Assembly: GCF_008016795.1 (NCBI RefSeq)
Contig: NZ_SDIK01000011.1
Span: 1 to 54,302 of the forward strand
From: Prevotella brunnea
Lineage (GTDB): Bacteria > Bacteroidota > Bacteroidia > Bacteroidales > Bacteroidaceae
Direction: 5' to 3'
DNA length: 54,302 bases
Within the stretch, counting starts at the first letter, position 1, and each line of letters starts with the position of its first letter. Positions 24,707 through 33,951 of the stretch are shown here, in pieces. The translations under genes were made by a program, and so were the position numbers. The notes beneath the pieces are model-generated. The model made no database searches, was not told the origin of the DNA, and was given only the letters and a program-made list of their open reading frames with translations.

Positions 24707-24996
24707 ACTGGTTTAATTATATACTCCACTGAGGCTATGGCTGTTGTTTCTGTGTTGCTTCCACTGACTATCTTGCCGTTACGGATATACTCCGCCAACT
24801 TGCTATTGGCTTTTCTTTCCCTCAGTTTCTTTTCGCAAAACATAACAATTTCGGAAAATATTTTTTTTACAGTCTGCCGGCTTTTCCGTTATCGGATGGG
24901 ATGATGTGTCATGCAACCAAGGGCTTATGGCGTTCTTCGACGGCTTCGCGGCTTGATGTTTCGCGGCTCGATGCTTCGCGCTTCTGAAGGCAAAAA
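24707..24996. other. gap between convergent genes with short tandem repeats
   Basis: It holds about 2.5 copies of a 14-base repeat TTCGCGGCTYGATG (about 24943-24980). A leftward 66-codon frame (24643-24843) overlaps the end of the radical SAM gene. I do not see a convincing gene. Confidence 0.4.
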
Positions 24997-25027
24997 GTGG
25001 GAGCACTCCGCGAAGAAGCACTCCCAC
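24997..25027 (-). terminator. terminator of ridA
   Basis: Stem GTGGGAG/CTCCCAC with a 17-base loop; read leftward it is followed by TTTTTGCC. It lies 25 bases after the ridA stop. Confidence 0.75.
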
Positions 25028-25051
25028 CATGAAGAATGATTAATTTGAAGT

Positions 25052-25426
25052 TTATTTCACTGCGATGCACTCCACTTCCACCAACGCGTCCTTGGGCAGC
25101 CGCTTCACCGAGATGGCGGAACGTGCCGGGAACGGCTCTTTGAAAAATTCGGCATAGACTTCGTTCATTGCCGCGAAGTCTTCCATGTCGGCAAGGAAGA
25201 CGGTTGTCTTCATCACGTGCGACAGGTCGATGCCGGCTTCTTTGAGCACTGCCTGCGCGTTGAGCAGCGATTGGCGGGTTTGTTCCTTGATGCCACCCGG
25301 AGCGAACTGACCAGTGGCAGGGTCGATGGGGAGTTGTCCCGAAGTGATTACCAATCCGTTTGCCTCTATCGCCTGACTGTAAGGACCGATGGCTGCGGGT
25401 GCATTAGTTGTGTTTACTACTTTCAT
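25052..25426 (-). CDS. ridA: RidA family enamine/imine deaminase
   Basis: A 124-residue protein of the YjgF/YER057c/UK114 family. It hydrolyses reactive enamine/imine intermediates (such as 2-aminoacrylate) released by PLP enzymes in the cytoplasm, usually as a homotrimer. Signature parts are TTNAPAAIGPYSQAIEANGLVITSGQLPIDP at the start, the helix NAQAVLKEAGIDLSHVMKTTVFLADM, and the C-terminal PARSAISVKRLPKDALVEVECIAV, which holds the conserved Arg and Glu of the active site. Length is typical. It is monocistronic, with a consensus promoter at 25466-25497 and a terminator. Confidence 0.95.
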   Translation of the reverse strand: MKVVNTTNAPAAIGPYSQAIEANGLVITSGQLPIDPATGQFAPGGIKEQTRQSLLNAQAVLKEAGIDLSHVMKTTVFLADMEDFAAMNEVYAEFFKEPFPARSAISVKRLPKDALVEVECIAVK

Positions 25427-25465
25427 GATTTATTGCTTTATGATGTTCTACCTTTTACTTATCCG

Positions 25466-25497
25466 CAAAGTTAAAGATATTTTTCAGATTGCGCAAA
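25466..25497 (-). promoter_or_regulatory. promoter of ridA
   Basis: On the minus strand TTTG (25494-25497), 20 bases, TAACTTTG (25466-25473), giving a leader of about 30 bases. Confidence 0.8.
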
Positions 25498-25636
25498 CAT
25501 TTCGGAAAGTTTTCCGACGGAACATGAAAAAAGCAGGCTGTTCATCCGCCGGTCTGTTTTTTCGCGTTGAATACGGGTAAAAAATGGTGTTGGGATTGCG
25601 ATATTATCTGTTTTTTATGTTAAAATCGTTTGAAAA

Positions 25637-25668
25637 TTGTTGATTTATCATTTTTATCAGTACATTTG
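25637..25668 (+). promoter_or_regulatory. promoter of the membrane pyrophosphatase gene
   Basis: TTG (25637-25639), 21 bases, TACATTTG (25661-25668). The leader of about 95 bases that follows contains a small hairpin GTTAC/GTAAC near 25679-25694. Confidence 0.65.
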
Positions 25669-25769
25669 TCAAGAATTGTTACACTATCGTAACATTCGCC
25701 AAAGAGTGGGTCGCGCCCTCATATAGCGGTGGGAAGCCCCGAATTGTTGAACCTAAACATCCGCAGCTT

Positions 25770-27971
25770 ATGAACATTCCTGTAGTATTTTGGCTCGTAC
25801 CGATTGCCTCGGTGATAGCATTGGCAATGGCATGGTATTTCTTCTCTGCCATGATAAAAGAGAAGGAGGGAACCCCGAAAATGATAGAGATAGCCGAACA
25901 CGTGCGAAAAGGTGCCATGGCCTACCTCAAACAGCAATACAAGGTGGTGGCAATGGTCTTTGCCGTCATGGTAGTGGTCTTTGCCATCATGGCTTTCGTG
26001 CTGAAGGTGCAGAACCCTTGGGTGCCGGTGGCATTCCTCACGGGCGGTCTCTTTTCGGGCTTGGCGGGCTTCTTTGGCATGAAAACCGCCACCTACGCTT
26101 CGGCACGCACTGCCAACGCCGTGCGCCACGGACTGAACCACGGACTGAAAATTGCCTTTCGCAGTGGTGCCGTCATGGGGCTGGTGGTAGTCGGGTTGGG
26201 ACTGCTCGACATTGCCTTTTGGTTCCTTCTCCTCTCCTATGTATATGAGGGCAGCGCGATGGCGCTCACCACCATCACCACCACCATGCTCACTTTCGGA
26301 ATGGGTGCATCCACGCAAGCACTCTTCGCACGTGTGGGCGGAGGTATCTATACCAAGGCTGCCGATGTGGGAGCCGACCTCGTGGGAAAGGTGGAAGCTC
26401 ACATCCCCGAAGACGACCCGCGCAACCCTGCTACCATTGCCGACAACGTGGGCGACAACGTGGGCGACGTAGCGGGAATGGGTGCCGACCTCTACGAAAG
26501 TTATTGTGGCAGCATCCTCTCCACGGCCGCACTCGGCGCAACGGCGTTCGCCATGAACGGCGACATGCAGCTGAGGGCAGTCATTGCCCCGATGATTATT
26601 GCCGCCGTGGGCATCTTTCTCTCGCTGCTGGGCATCTTCCTCGTGCGCACCAAGGATGGGGCCACGATGAAAGACCTGCTCCGCGCGCTCGGATTGGGCA
26701 CGAACGTCAGTGCCGTCCTCGTGGCAGTGGCATCGTTTGGCATTCTCTATCTGCTCAGACTCGATAACTGGGTGGGCATCTCCTTCTCCGTACTGACGGG
26801 ACTTGTCGCCGGTGTCATCATCGGACAGGCAACCGAATACTACACCTCGCACACCTATTCGCCCACCCGACACATCGCCGAAGCCGGCACGACGGGAGCC
26901 GCCACAGTGATTATCAAGGGTTTGGGCACGGGAATGATATCCACCTGCATCCCCGTCATCACCATCTCTGTTGCCATCATGATGAGTTATCTCTGCGCCA
27001 ACGGCTTCGACATGGACATGAGTTCCGATGCCATCAGCCGCGGACTCTATGGAATCGGCATTGCAGCCGTGGGAATGCTCTCCACGCTCGGCATCACGCT
27101 TGCCACCGATGCCTACGGACCCATCGCCGACAATGCCGGGGGCAACGCCGAAATGAGCGAACTGGGTGAGGACGTGCGCCAACGCACCGATGCGCTCGAC
27201 GCGCTGGGCAACACCACCGCCGCCACGGGCAAGGGCTTCGCCATAGGCAGTGCGGCTCTCACGGCCTTGGCACTGCTCGCCTCCTACGTGGAAGAAGTGA
27301 AAATGGCAATGGTGCGCGCCATGAACGAGGGCGAGCACTTCATCGACGGGGCAGGCAACGCCTTCGATCCGTCCACAGCCACCATGCCCGACTTCATGCA
27401 GTTCTTCGAAGTAACGCTCATGAACCCGAAAGTGCTCGTTGGGGCATTCATAGGTGCAATGGCAGCATTCCTCTTCTGCGGGCTGACCATGGGCGCCGTG
27501 GGACGTGCCGCACAAGCCATGGTGGAAGAGGTGCGCCGACAGTTCCGCGAAATCACCGGAATACTCGAAGGCAAAGCCACGCCCGATTATGGCAGATGTG
27601 TCGAGATTTCCACTCGCAGCGCACAGCGCGAGATGGTCTTCCCCAGCATCCTTGCCATTGCCATCCCCATCCTCGTGGGATTGATACTCGGTGTGGCAGG
27701 CGTGCTCGGACTCCTCGTTGGCGGACTGGCTGCCGGCTTCACGTTGGCAGTCTTCATGGCAAACGCCGGCGGCGCATGGGACAACGCCAAGAAACTCGTT
27801 GAGGAAGGCAACTTCGGCGGCAAGGGGTCGGAATGTCACGAAGCCACCGTCGTGGGCGACACCGTGGGCGACCCGTTCAAGGACACCTCTGGTCCGAGCC
27901 TGAACATCCTCATCAAACTCATGTCGATGGTCAGCATCGTCATGGCAGGTCTGACCATAGCGTTCCTCTAA
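25770..27971 (+). CDS. hppA: membrane-bound ion-pumping pyrophosphatase (K+-dependent type)
   Basis: A 733-residue membrane protein with about 16 helices that couples pyrophosphate hydrolysis to H+ and/or Na+ export. Diagnostic motifs are present: [12 protein letters not shown] near 197-210, then [31 protein letters not shown] with its Mg-PPi-binding aspartates, and near the C-terminus [22 protein letters not shown]. Near residue 480 it reads [15 protein letters not shown], with Ala at the position that is Lys in potassium-independent enzymes, so potassium dependence is expected. Sodium pumping is plausible, as in related gut bacteria, but is not certain from sequence. It has its own promoter and is very GC-rich, which creates a long shadow frame on the other strand. 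Confidence 0.95.
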   Translation: MNIPVVFWLVPIASVIALAMAWYFFSAMIKEKEGTPKMIEIAEHVRKGAMAYLKQQYKVVAMVFAVMVVVFAIMAFVLKVQNPWVPVAFLTGGLFSGLAGFFGMKTATYASARTANAVRHGLNHGLKIAFRSGAVMGLVVVGLGLLDIAFWFLLLSYVYEGSAMALTTITTTMLTFGMGASTQALFARVGGGIYTKAADVGADLVGKVEAHIPEDDPRNPATIADNVGDNVGDVAGMGADLYESYCGSILSTAALGATAFAMNGDMQLRAVIAPMIIAAVGIFLSLLGIFLVRTKDGATMKDLLRALGLGTNVSAVLVAVASFGILYLLRLDNWVGISFSVLTGLVAGVIIGQATEYYTSHTYSPTRHIAEAGTTGAATVIIKGLGTGMISTCIPVITISVAIMMSYLCANGFDMDMSSDAISRGLYGIGIAAVGMLSTLGITLATDAYGPIADNAGGNAEMSELGEDVRQRTDALDALGNTTAATGKGFAIGSAALTALALLASYVEEVKMAMVRAMNEGEHFIDGAGNAFDPSTATMPDFMQFFEVTLMNPKVLVGAFIGAMAAFLFCGLTMGAVGRAAQAMVEEVRRQFREITGILEGKATPDYGRCVEISTRSAQREMVFPSILAIAIPILVGLILGVAGVLGLLVGGLAAGFTLAVFMANAGGAWDNAKKLVEEGNFGGKGSECHEATVVGDTVGDPFKDTSGPSLNILIKLMSMVSIVMAGLTIAFL

Positions 27972-28002
27972 GAAATCAGGTTTAAAAACGCACTTCGCAA
28001 TC

Positions 28003-28120
28003 TGCTGATAATCAGGGGAATATTAATCTGAATTTAAAAGCTTACCTTTTGCACTGCAATTCATGACCTTTTGCAGTGCAAAAGGTAAGCTTTTAAAAAG
28101 CAATGGCTAAGCTTTGCATG
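28003..28120 (+). repeat. dispersed repeat, copy B, with a 25-bp perfect hairpin
   Basis: Begins CTGCTGATAATCAGGGGAAT. It contains perfect inverted arms at 28033-28057 and 28073-28097 (AAAAGCTTACCTTTTGCACTGC and its complement) with a 15-base loop. Placed 30 bases after hppA, it could also stop transcription. Related copies occur at about 12240, 34316 and 51119. Confidence 0.8.
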
Positions 28121-28149
28121 AACGGAAGAAAAACATTGTCGGCATCAAA

Positions 28150-28305
28150 CAAAAAAGATTCCGACCGGACATCACGTCTAATCGGAATCAAAATCGCTAA
28201 TTGTTGTACTAATATGATTACCCAAAATCACAATCTTATTACTAAGACTTATACCTTTAACTTTAACCTTCTACCTTAAAAACTTTAACCGTATTATCAT
28301 TATTG
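28150..28305 (-). ncRNA. candidate small RNA of about 150 bases
   Basis: A consensus leftward promoter (28311-28342) and, 120-150 bases on, an intrinsic terminator: stem GATTCCGA/TCGGAATC (28157-28164 with 28182-28189) followed by six T on the minus strand. No gene lies between; the only frame is a 9-residue one, MIIRLKFLR. The gap is divergent from the Lrp gene. I cannot assign it to a known RNA family. Confidence 0.6.
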
Positions 28306-28310
28306 CAATG

Positions 28311-28342
28311 CAAAGGTAGGCAAAAAATATTATATAAGCAAA
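28311..28342 (-). promoter_or_regulatory. promoter of the candidate small RNA
   Basis: On the minus strand TTTG (28339-28342), 20 bases, TACCTTTG (28311-28318): exact consensus. Confidence 0.8.
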
Positions 28343-28346
28343 CTTT

Positions 28347-28378
28347 TTTGTGTATTTCGGAAAATTATGCTACATTTG
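28347..28378 (+). promoter_or_regulatory. promoter of the Lrp/AsnC gene
   Basis: TTTG (28347-28350), 20 bases, TACATTTG (28371-28378): exact consensus, back to back with the small-RNA promoter, so a factor bound between them could act on both. Confidence 0.8.
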
Positions 28379-28433
28379 CCCCCATATAGAGAATAATCAA
28401 AAATAATATTCTGAATTTTCAACTTATGGCAGA

Positions 28434-28907
28434 ATGGAAATGACTGAAAACTTAGACGCCGTCGATTTGCAAATCTTGCGCATACTTCAGCAAGACTCGC
28501 ATCTCACGGTAAAAGAACTTGCCGAGAAGGTGCATCTGTCGCCCTCTCCCACCTTTGAACGCCAAAAGCGATTGGAGCGCGAAGGCTACATAGAGCATTA
28601 CATGGGGGTGGTGAACGGCAACAAGGTGGGGAACCGAATCCTCGTGCTCTGCAACGTAAGACTGAAGCAGCACACCCTGCCGAACATCAAGAAATTCACC
28701 GATGCCGTAAAGGACATCGAAATGATTACGGAGTGTTTTGAAACCAGTGGCGAATACGACTTCCAAATCAAGGTGTATGCCAAGGACATGAACGACTATC
28801 AAGAGTTCATGCTCAACACGTTGGGAAACATCGAGTGCATCGGAAATCTGCACAGCAACTTCGTGGTGTCGGTGGTGAAAAACACGCACGGCATCCCCAT
28901 TCGCTGA
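28434..28907 (+). CDS. Lrp/AsnC-family transcriptional regulator
   Basis: A 157-residue regulator. Residues 6-65 form the winged helix (NLDAVDLQILRILQQDSHLTVKELAEKVHLSPSPTFERQKRLEREGYI); residues about 75-150 are the RAM effector domain (NVRLKQHTLPNIKKFTDAV, ITECFETSGEYDFQIKVYAKD). Members respond to amino acids and form octamers. The ATG at 28434 or the one at 28440 could be used. Autoregulation is typical of the family and would also touch the divergent small-RNA promoter. A hairpin terminator follows. Confidence 0.92.
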   Translation: MEMTENLDAVDLQILRILQQDSHLTVKELAEKVHLSPSPTFERQKRLEREGYIEHYMGVVNGNKVGNRILVLCNVRLKQHTLPNIKKFTDAVKDIEMITECFETSGEYDFQIKVYAKDMNDYQEFMLNTLGNIECIGNLHSNFVVSVVKNTHGIPIR

Positions 28908-28942
28908 CAGCGACAAAGGAAAGAAAGACGGGGCGGGGACGC

Positions 28943-28985
28943 ATGAACATTCCATTCCGAAACAATCGGAATGGAATTATTCATG
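28943..28985. terminator. bidirectional terminator between lrp-like and lipoate genes
   Basis: Perfect 12-bp stem ATTCCATTCCGA/TCGGAATGGAAT (28949-28960, 28966-28977), extended by CATGAA/TTCATG outside, between two convergent genes. Confidence 0.8.
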
Positions 28986-29068
28986 TCCCGGAAGGAGCTG
29001 CCCCACCCCTCCGAGACGAACATCAGCCCCTTCGGAAAGCAAGTGTCCGATGGGTTGGCGCGCCACCC

Positions 29069-30895
29069 TCATTCGGCAGTTTCCGCCGCATGATAAGAAG
29101 AGCGCACGAGCGGACCGCTGACCACGTGGCGGAAACCCTTTTCGAGAGCAATGCGCTTGTATTCGGCAAACTGCTCCGGAGTAACATATTCGCTAACGGG
29201 CAGATGGTTGGCAGTGGGTTGCAGATATTGTCCGAGCGTGAGCCGCCGACAGCCCGCGGCAAGGATGTCTTCCATGGTTTGCAAGCGTTCCTCGTGGGTC
29301 TCGCCAAGTCCGAGCATGAAGCCCGTCTTCGCCTGAACTCCACGGCGAGCTATCTCCGCCAGCACCGCCAGACTTCGGTCGTATTGTGCCACACTGCGCA
29401 CAGAGGGCGTCAGTCGGCGCACCGTTTCCATGTTGTGTCCGCAGACGTGCGGTCGCGTTTCCAGCACCTTCCCCAGCAGTTCCATGTTCCCCATGAAATC
29501 GGGAATGAGCAGTTCAATCTTCGTTTCCGGGTTCATGTTGCGCACCGCCTCCACCGTCCTCACCCAGTGGTCGGCACCATAGTCGGGCAAGTCGTCTCTA
29601 TCCACCGATGTGATGACGGCATAGCGCAATTTGAGTGCCTTCACCGTCTCTGCCACGTGGCGCGGCTCTTCCGTGTCGAGCGGTTTGGGTCGTCCGCTGA
29701 GCGTGTTGCAGAAGCGACATTTGCGCGTACACACCTCCCCGCCTATCATCATCGTGGCAGTGCGTGCCATCCAACATTCCGTTCGGTTGGGACAAAGTCC
29801 GCTGGTGCAGATGGTATTCATCTTATGTCGCGCGAGGATGCCTGCCGTTTCGCCCGAAGACTGTTTCGAGCGGAGGTCGATCTTCAGCCAATCGGGCTTC
29901 ATGACGTGAGGCGGTCTGCCGAAGAGAAGCCGCAGGAACCGGTCGATGGTCAGTTCCCGGATGATAGTCCCAAGTTCGATGCCCTCAAGTCGTTTTGCCA
30001 CCGCCTCGCGAGTGAAGTCGGTTCCGCGCAGCACATCGAGCAGTTCGCGGTCGAGATCGCCCAGCAGGAAATAGTCGCCCATGAGATTGATATTCACTAT
30101 CTTGTTGTTTTTCAATTCTATGTGCGCCTGAATGGTGCCCACTTCCGGGAACCGTTTTGAGCGTATCTCGGTGTATTTCGGGTTTTTCCCATAAGTGAAC
30201 TCATCGGAAGCCAGTTCCCGCTCAATCGCGGCGATGGCAGTCATGTCTGCCTCGGTGAGCGTGCGCCCCTCGCTGCCACACATATATTTCCGCACGTAAG
30301 CGATGAAATCCGTTATGCCGAGTTCGGTGTATTGTCCGATGTTCGTCACGCGTTGCGCCACCGATGCCACCCCCTTGCTCCGCAGCTTCTCACCCGAGGG
30401 CGTGAGTGCCTTCGAGAGGTGTTCCAAACGTGTGTCGAAGAGGAGTGAGTTGTGGAGCACGCTGCGCCCCTTGAGCCGGTAGAAAGCACTGCCTGCCACC
30501 TTTCTCCCCTCCACGAGGATGTCGTTCCTGCCCGATAAACGCGCGTTGATGTGCAGCGAGCGAAGCATTTCCGCCACTCCCCTCATGTAATCGACGAAGG
30601 CCGAGCTGACATTCTCTGCGAAGGAGATGTAAGAAAACTGCAAGCAGCCCCTGTCGGCATAAATGCAACCGCCGCCACTCTTCCGGCGAAAGATGTCCAC
30701 GCCCTCACGTCGGCAGTAATCGGTGTCCACTTCGTTGGCGATGAGTTGGTTGCGTCCGAGCATGACGGTGGGCTCTACCTGCCACACCATGAAGTAATCG
30801 TCGTCGGTATAGGTGCGTGCCACATACTCTTCCACGGCGAAATAGAAAGGCAGCCGGCGGATTTCCGCGCTGTCGGGAATGATGATGTATTTCAT
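29069..30895 (-). CDS. lipA: fused lipoate-protein ligase and lipoyl synthase
   Basis: One uninterrupted 608-residue frame holding two enzymes. Residues 1-330 are a lipoate-protein ligase A: LGRNQLIANEVD, RRKSGGGCIYAD (70-81), HNSLLFDT, then the C-terminal accessory domain. Residues about 335-608 are lipoyl synthase: auxiliary cluster C-x4-C-x5-C in ICTSGLCPNRTECW (near 361-372), radical SAM cluster CTRKCRFC (near 390-398), LGLGETHEE, and the conserved RSSY near the end. So one polypeptide can attach lipoate or octanoate to carrier domains and insert the sulfurs. These genes are usually separate. A TACATTTG -7 match lies upstream on the minus strand (30960-30967). Confidence 0.95.
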   Translation of the reverse strand: MKYIIIPDSAEIRRLPFYFAVEEYVARTYTDDDYFMVWQVEPTVMLGRNQLIANEVDTDYCRREGVDIFRRKSGGGCIYADRGCLQFSYISFAENVSSAFVDYMRGVAEMLRSLHINARLSGRNDILVEGRKVAGSAFYRLKGRSVLHNSLLFDTRLEHLSKALTPSGEKLRSKGVASVAQRVTNIGQYTELGITDFIAYVRKYMCGSEGRTLTEADMTAIAAIERELASDEFTYGKNPKYTEIRSKRFPEVGTIQAHIELKNNKIVNINLMGDYFLLGDLDRELLDVLRGTDFTREAVAKRLEGIELGTIIRELTIDRFLRLLFGRPPHVMKPDWLKIDLRSKQSSGETAGILARHKMNTICTSGLCPNRTECWMARTATMMIGGEVCTRKCRFCNTLSGRPKPLDTEEPRHVAETVKALKLRYAVITSVDRDDLPDYGADHWVRTVEAVRNMNPETKIELLIPDFMGNMELLGKVLETRPHVCGHNMETVRRLTPSVRSVAQYDRSLAVLAEIARRGVQAKTGFMLGLGETHEERLQTMEDILAAGCRRLTLGQYLQPTANHLPVSEYVTPEQFAEYKRIALEKGFRHVVSGPLVRSSYHAAETAE

Positions 30896-30959
30896 TGTCT
30901 CCTTGTCGTTTTTGTTTTGTCTGTCCCGCGGAAATCGTTCCCGCGAGTTTATCGGGCTA

Positions 30960-30967
30960 CAAATGTA
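30960..30967 (-). promoter_or_regulatory. candidate -7 element of the lipoate ligase-lipoyl synthase gene
   Basis: TACATTTG on the minus strand, about 65 bases before the start codon; the -33 part is weak. The leader contains a small GC-rich hairpin (CGCGG/CCGCG, about 30927-30945). Confidence 0.45.
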
Positions 30968-31139
30968 CGAAAAAAAAGGGAACGAGCCACTTTTTCGCTT
31001 TTCTTTCTTTGAAAAGTGAAATTAATTAAATGTACAAATAAAACTCCGAAACAGCTTCTTTGGATAAGATTTTAGGGTTATTTATAATTATAAGTTTGCA
31101 ATCCCACACGAGCTTTTGTCCTAAAACTCGCCTTCCGAC

Positions 31140-31170
31140 TTGCATAATCGGGGGGAAATTCCTAACTTTG
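31140..31170 (+). promoter_or_regulatory. promoter of the DUF4230 pair
   Basis: TTG (31140-31142), 20 bases, TAACTTTG (31163-31170). The leader is about 70 bases. Confidence 0.75.
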
Positions 31171-31240
31171 CGCCATCGAAATCCCCATCTGCGCCAAGAG
31201 AGAAAGGTGGCGAACAATGGGGCAAGACTCAGCAACGCTT

Positions 31241-31924
31241 ATGAGAAAAATCATCCTCTTCCTGCTTACGGCACTGCTCGCCGTCGCCTGTTCCAAGCAC
31301 GGCGACACCACACCGGCAGCCGAGCCAATCGACACGATACCCCTCATGGTGCTGAAGGTGAGACAATGCTCGCGACTCTACACCACAGAATATCGCATCA
31401 GAAAAATTATCACCCACAACGACAAAGCGAAAGTGTCGGGAAAACTCTTGCAAAAAGATTTCAGCCTTGACTTGCCACTTGGCGAACGACGCATCGCCAT
31501 TCCCGTCAGTGCGACACTGAAGGCATACATCGACTTCGACGGCTTCAGCGAGGCAAACATCCGGCGCGAGGGAAGCAAGCTCAGCATTACCCTGCCCGAC
31601 CCGCGCATCGCCCTTACGGCGACAAAGATAGACCACGATGGCGTGAAGCAGTACGTGGCACTGACTCGCCGCAACTTCACCGATGAGGAACTGACTGCCT
31701 ACGAGCGACAGGGAAGAAGTCAGATTCTCACTGCCCTACCGCGGACGGGCATCATGGAACAGGCAAGACGGAGCGCGGCGCGACAACTCCTGCCCATCTT
31801 CACGGCAATGGGCTATAGGGAGGAAGACATCACGATAAGTTTCAGAAAACAATTCACCGGAGCCGACCTCTCCTCGCTGCTCGATGCCACAACCACAGAG
31901 AGAAAGGGGGCAAGCCATGATTAG
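31241..31924 (+). CDS. DUF4230 lipoprotein
   Basis: A 227-residue protein from the ATG at 31241. An ATG at 31217 is in frame, but the later start gives a clean lipoprotein signal, MRKIILFLLTALLAVAC, with lipidated Cys17. The mature part contains the DUF4230 pattern: LMVLKVRQCSRLYTTEYRI, the basic strand RRIAIPVSATLKAYIDFDGF, and a C-terminal helical region. Members are envelope proteins of unknown function common in Bacteroidota. The stop overlaps the next gene, another DUF4230 member, so the two are coupled and may work as a pair. Confidence 0.8.
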   Translation: MRKIILFLLTALLAVACSKHGDTTPAAEPIDTIPLMVLKVRQCSRLYTTEYRIRKIITHNDKAKVSGKLLQKDFSLDLPLGERRIAIPVSATLKAYIDFDGFSEANIRREGSKLSITLPDPRIALTATKIDHDGVKQYVALTRRNFTDEELTAYERQGRSQILTALPRTGIMEQARRSAARQLLPIFTAMGYREEDITISFRKQFTGADLSSLLDATTTERKGASHD

Positions 31925-32543
31925 TCTGCTTCGGTTCATCGGCCAACACGCCAAGGCAGCGGCACTGCTCCTCGTCATCGGCATCGCACTAATCATCGGA
32001 TTGCTCAACTACTGCCACCGGCTGAACACCGGCAATCACGTGGGCATAACGGTGGACAACCGCATCGACATCACGCCGCAACAAATCCAAAGCATTCGCG
32101 ACATGGGCGAATGGGAGTTCCTTGCCATCGACGACGAAGAACTGGTGGACTCCGTAAAACCCGGTCTCTTCATCGATGCGGAGCTGGCGCGCATCTATTA
32201 CGGAACTCTCCGGCTCGGCATCAACCTCGGCGAGACCCGACAGGGATGGATTCGCGTGGAACACGACAGCGTGATTGTTGCCACGCTGCCCCCCATCCGA
32301 CTGCTCAGTCAGGATTTCATCGACGAGGCACGCTCCCAGTCGTTCTTTCAAAAAGGCAAATGGACGCCACAGGACATGAAACGGCTCTACGACATTGCTC
32401 ATCGGAAAATGCTCCAACGCTGCATGACGAGGGAGAACATCGACGTGGCGAGGGAGAACGCACGCAGACAGTTCACCCAACTGCTCAAATCCATGGGATA
32501 CGAGAACGTCTGCGTGGAGTTTGAGAAAGAGAAAAGAAAATAA
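31917..32543 (+). CDS. DUF4230 membrane-anchored protein
   Basis: A 208-residue protein, started at the ATG at 31917 that overlaps the upstream stop; a frame-open ATG at 31884 would overlap much more. One membrane helix lies at about 12-32 (KAAALLLVIGIALIIGLLNY). The periplasmic part resembles its neighbour: EWEFLAIDDEELVDSVKPG, YYGTLRLGINLGE, VATLPPIRLLSQDFIDE, and a helical C-terminus with RQFTQLLKSMGYENV. One partner is lipid-anchored and the other inner-membrane-anchored, so a link across the periplasm is possible, though speculative. The MATE gene starts 12 bases downstream. Confidence 0.75.
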   Translation: MISLLRFIGQHAKAAALLLVIGIALIIGLLNYCHRLNTGNHVGITVDNRIDITPQQIQSIRDMGEWEFLAIDDEELVDSVKPGLFIDAELARIYYGTLRLGINLGETRQGWIRVEHDSVIVATLPPIRLLSQDFIDEARSQSFFQKGKWTPQDMKRLYDIAHRKMLQRCMTRENIDVARENARRQFTQLLKSMGYENVCVEFEKEKRK

Positions 32544-32555
32544 AGAAACCGAAGC

Positions 32556-33911
32556 ATGTTCACGCAAATAAAGCCTTATTACACGCATTATCGCGCCCTG
32601 ACGCAATTGGGCGTTCCCATCATCATCGGACAAATCGGAACCATCGTGCTCGGTTTTGCCGACACGCTCATGATAGGTCGGCACAGTACGGCGGAATTGG
32701 GTGCGGCAGCGTTCGTAAACAATATGTTCGTGCTCGTGCTCATCTTTGCCATGGGCTTCGCCTACGGACTGACCCCCATCGTGGGCTCGCTCTACGGAAG
32801 GGAAGAGAACCGGAAGATAGGCGGAATGTTGAAGAACTCGCTCGTGAGCAACACCTTGTTGGCATTCTTTTTGGTAGGCGTGATGACACTGCTCTATCTG
32901 AACCTCCACCGACTCGGACAGCCTGAAGAGCTTCTGCCCCTGATGCGACCCTATTTCATCGTGAATCTCCTCTCGCTGCCTTTCGTAACATGGTTCAACA
33001 CCTTCAAACAGCTCTCCGACGGCACCACCGACACCCGAACGCCCATGTGGATTCTGCTCGGAGGCAACCTGCTGAACATCGTGGGCAACTACGCACTCAT
33101 CTACGGCAAATGGGGATTCCCCGAATTGGGACTTTATGGCGCAGGGCTCTCCACCATGATTTCGCGCATCGTCATGGCAGTGGCTTTCGTGGCAGTCTTC
33201 CTCTTCATGCCTCGCTACAAAGTGTATAAAAAAGGCTTCGGCGAACTGCCAATCAACCGCGCCGACATCCGCCGTCTGTGCAAGATAGGATTCCCACTCA
33301 GCATGCAAATGGGAATGGAGACGGCAGCGTTCAGCCTTAGCTCCGTCATGGTGGGATGGATTGGCACGACATCGCTCGCCGCCCACCAGGTGATGCTCAC
33401 CATCTCGCAATTCTTCTACATGGTGTATTACGGCATGGGAGCAGCAGTGGCAATTCGCGTGAGCTACTTCACCGGACAACGCGACTACAAAGCCGTGAAG
33501 GCGACGGCGGCGGCAGGCTTCCATCTCATCCTGCTCATCGCACTCGCCGTGTCGGTGCCCGTGATGGCATGGCGCGACAGTCTGGGAACCATCTTCACCG
33601 ATGACGCCGACGTGAGCCGCCTCGTGGCGCAAACCATCATCCCCCTCATCATCTATCAGTTTGGCGACGGCATGCAGTGCACCTACGGAAACGCCTTGCG
33701 CGGACTCGCCCACGTGAAACCACTCATGTACACGGCATTCCTCGCCTACTTCGTCATCGGATTGCCCCTGGGCTATCTCTTCGGCATCAGAATGGAAACC
33801 GGACTGCTCGGCATTTGGCTCGCCTTCCCCTTCGCACTGACCACTGCCGGACTGCTCTATTATTATCATTTCCTGCGAAGACTCAAACAGGTGTGGCAAT
33901 ACAACCGCTGA
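32556..33911 (+). CDS. MATE-family multidrug/sodium efflux transporter
   Basis: A 451-residue protein with 12 membrane helices in two related halves. The MATE signature is clear in the first half (LGVPIIIGQIGTIVLGFADTLMIGRHSTAELGAAAFVNN) and in the second (GFPLSMQMGMETAAFSLSSVMVGWIGTTSLAAHQVML). Members export cationic drugs or metabolites in exchange for Na+ or H+ at the cytoplasmic membrane. It follows the DUF4230 pair by 12 bases and is probably cotranscribed. No damage seen. Confidence 0.93.
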   Translation: MFTQIKPYYTHYRALTQLGVPIIIGQIGTIVLGFADTLMIGRHSTAELGAAAFVNNMFVLVLIFAMGFAYGLTPIVGSLYGREENRKIGGMLKNSLVSNTLLAFFLVGVMTLLYLNLHRLGQPEELLPLMRPYFIVNLLSLPFVTWFNTFKQLSDGTTDTRTPMWILLGGNLLNIVGNYALIYGKWGFPELGLYGAGLSTMISRIVMAVAFVAVFLFMPRYKVYKKGFGELPINRADIRRLCKIGFPLSMQMGMETAAFSLSSVMVGWIGTTSLAAHQVMLTISQFFYMVYYGMGAAVAIRVSYFTGQRDYKAVKATAAAGFHLILLIALAVSVPVMAWRDSLGTIFTDDADVSRLVAQTIIPLIIYQFGDGMQCTYGNALRGLAHVKPLMYTAFLAYFVIGLPLGYLFGIRMETGLLGIWLAFPFALTTAGLLYYYHFLRRLKQVWQYNR

Positions 33912-33951
33912 ACGAGAAAAGAAAAAAAGACAGAAAAAGTTGCAGAAAAAC

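Noticed and set aside
24643..24843. Leftward 66-codon frame overlapping the radical SAM gene end
   Set aside because: Looks protein-like (KKLRERKANSKLAEYIRNG) but overlaps a certain gene by 64 bases and has no promoter or known family.
25719..27839. Leftward 706-codon frame opposite the membrane pyrophosphatase gene
   Set aside because: It exactly mirrors a well-conserved gene, is loaded with His/Gly/Cys/Glu typical of an antisense shadow of GC-rich codons, and has no promoter.
28835..30160. Rightward 441-codon frame opposite the lipoate ligase-lipoyl synthase gene
   Set aside because: Arg/His-rich antisense product; the minus-strand gene is certain.
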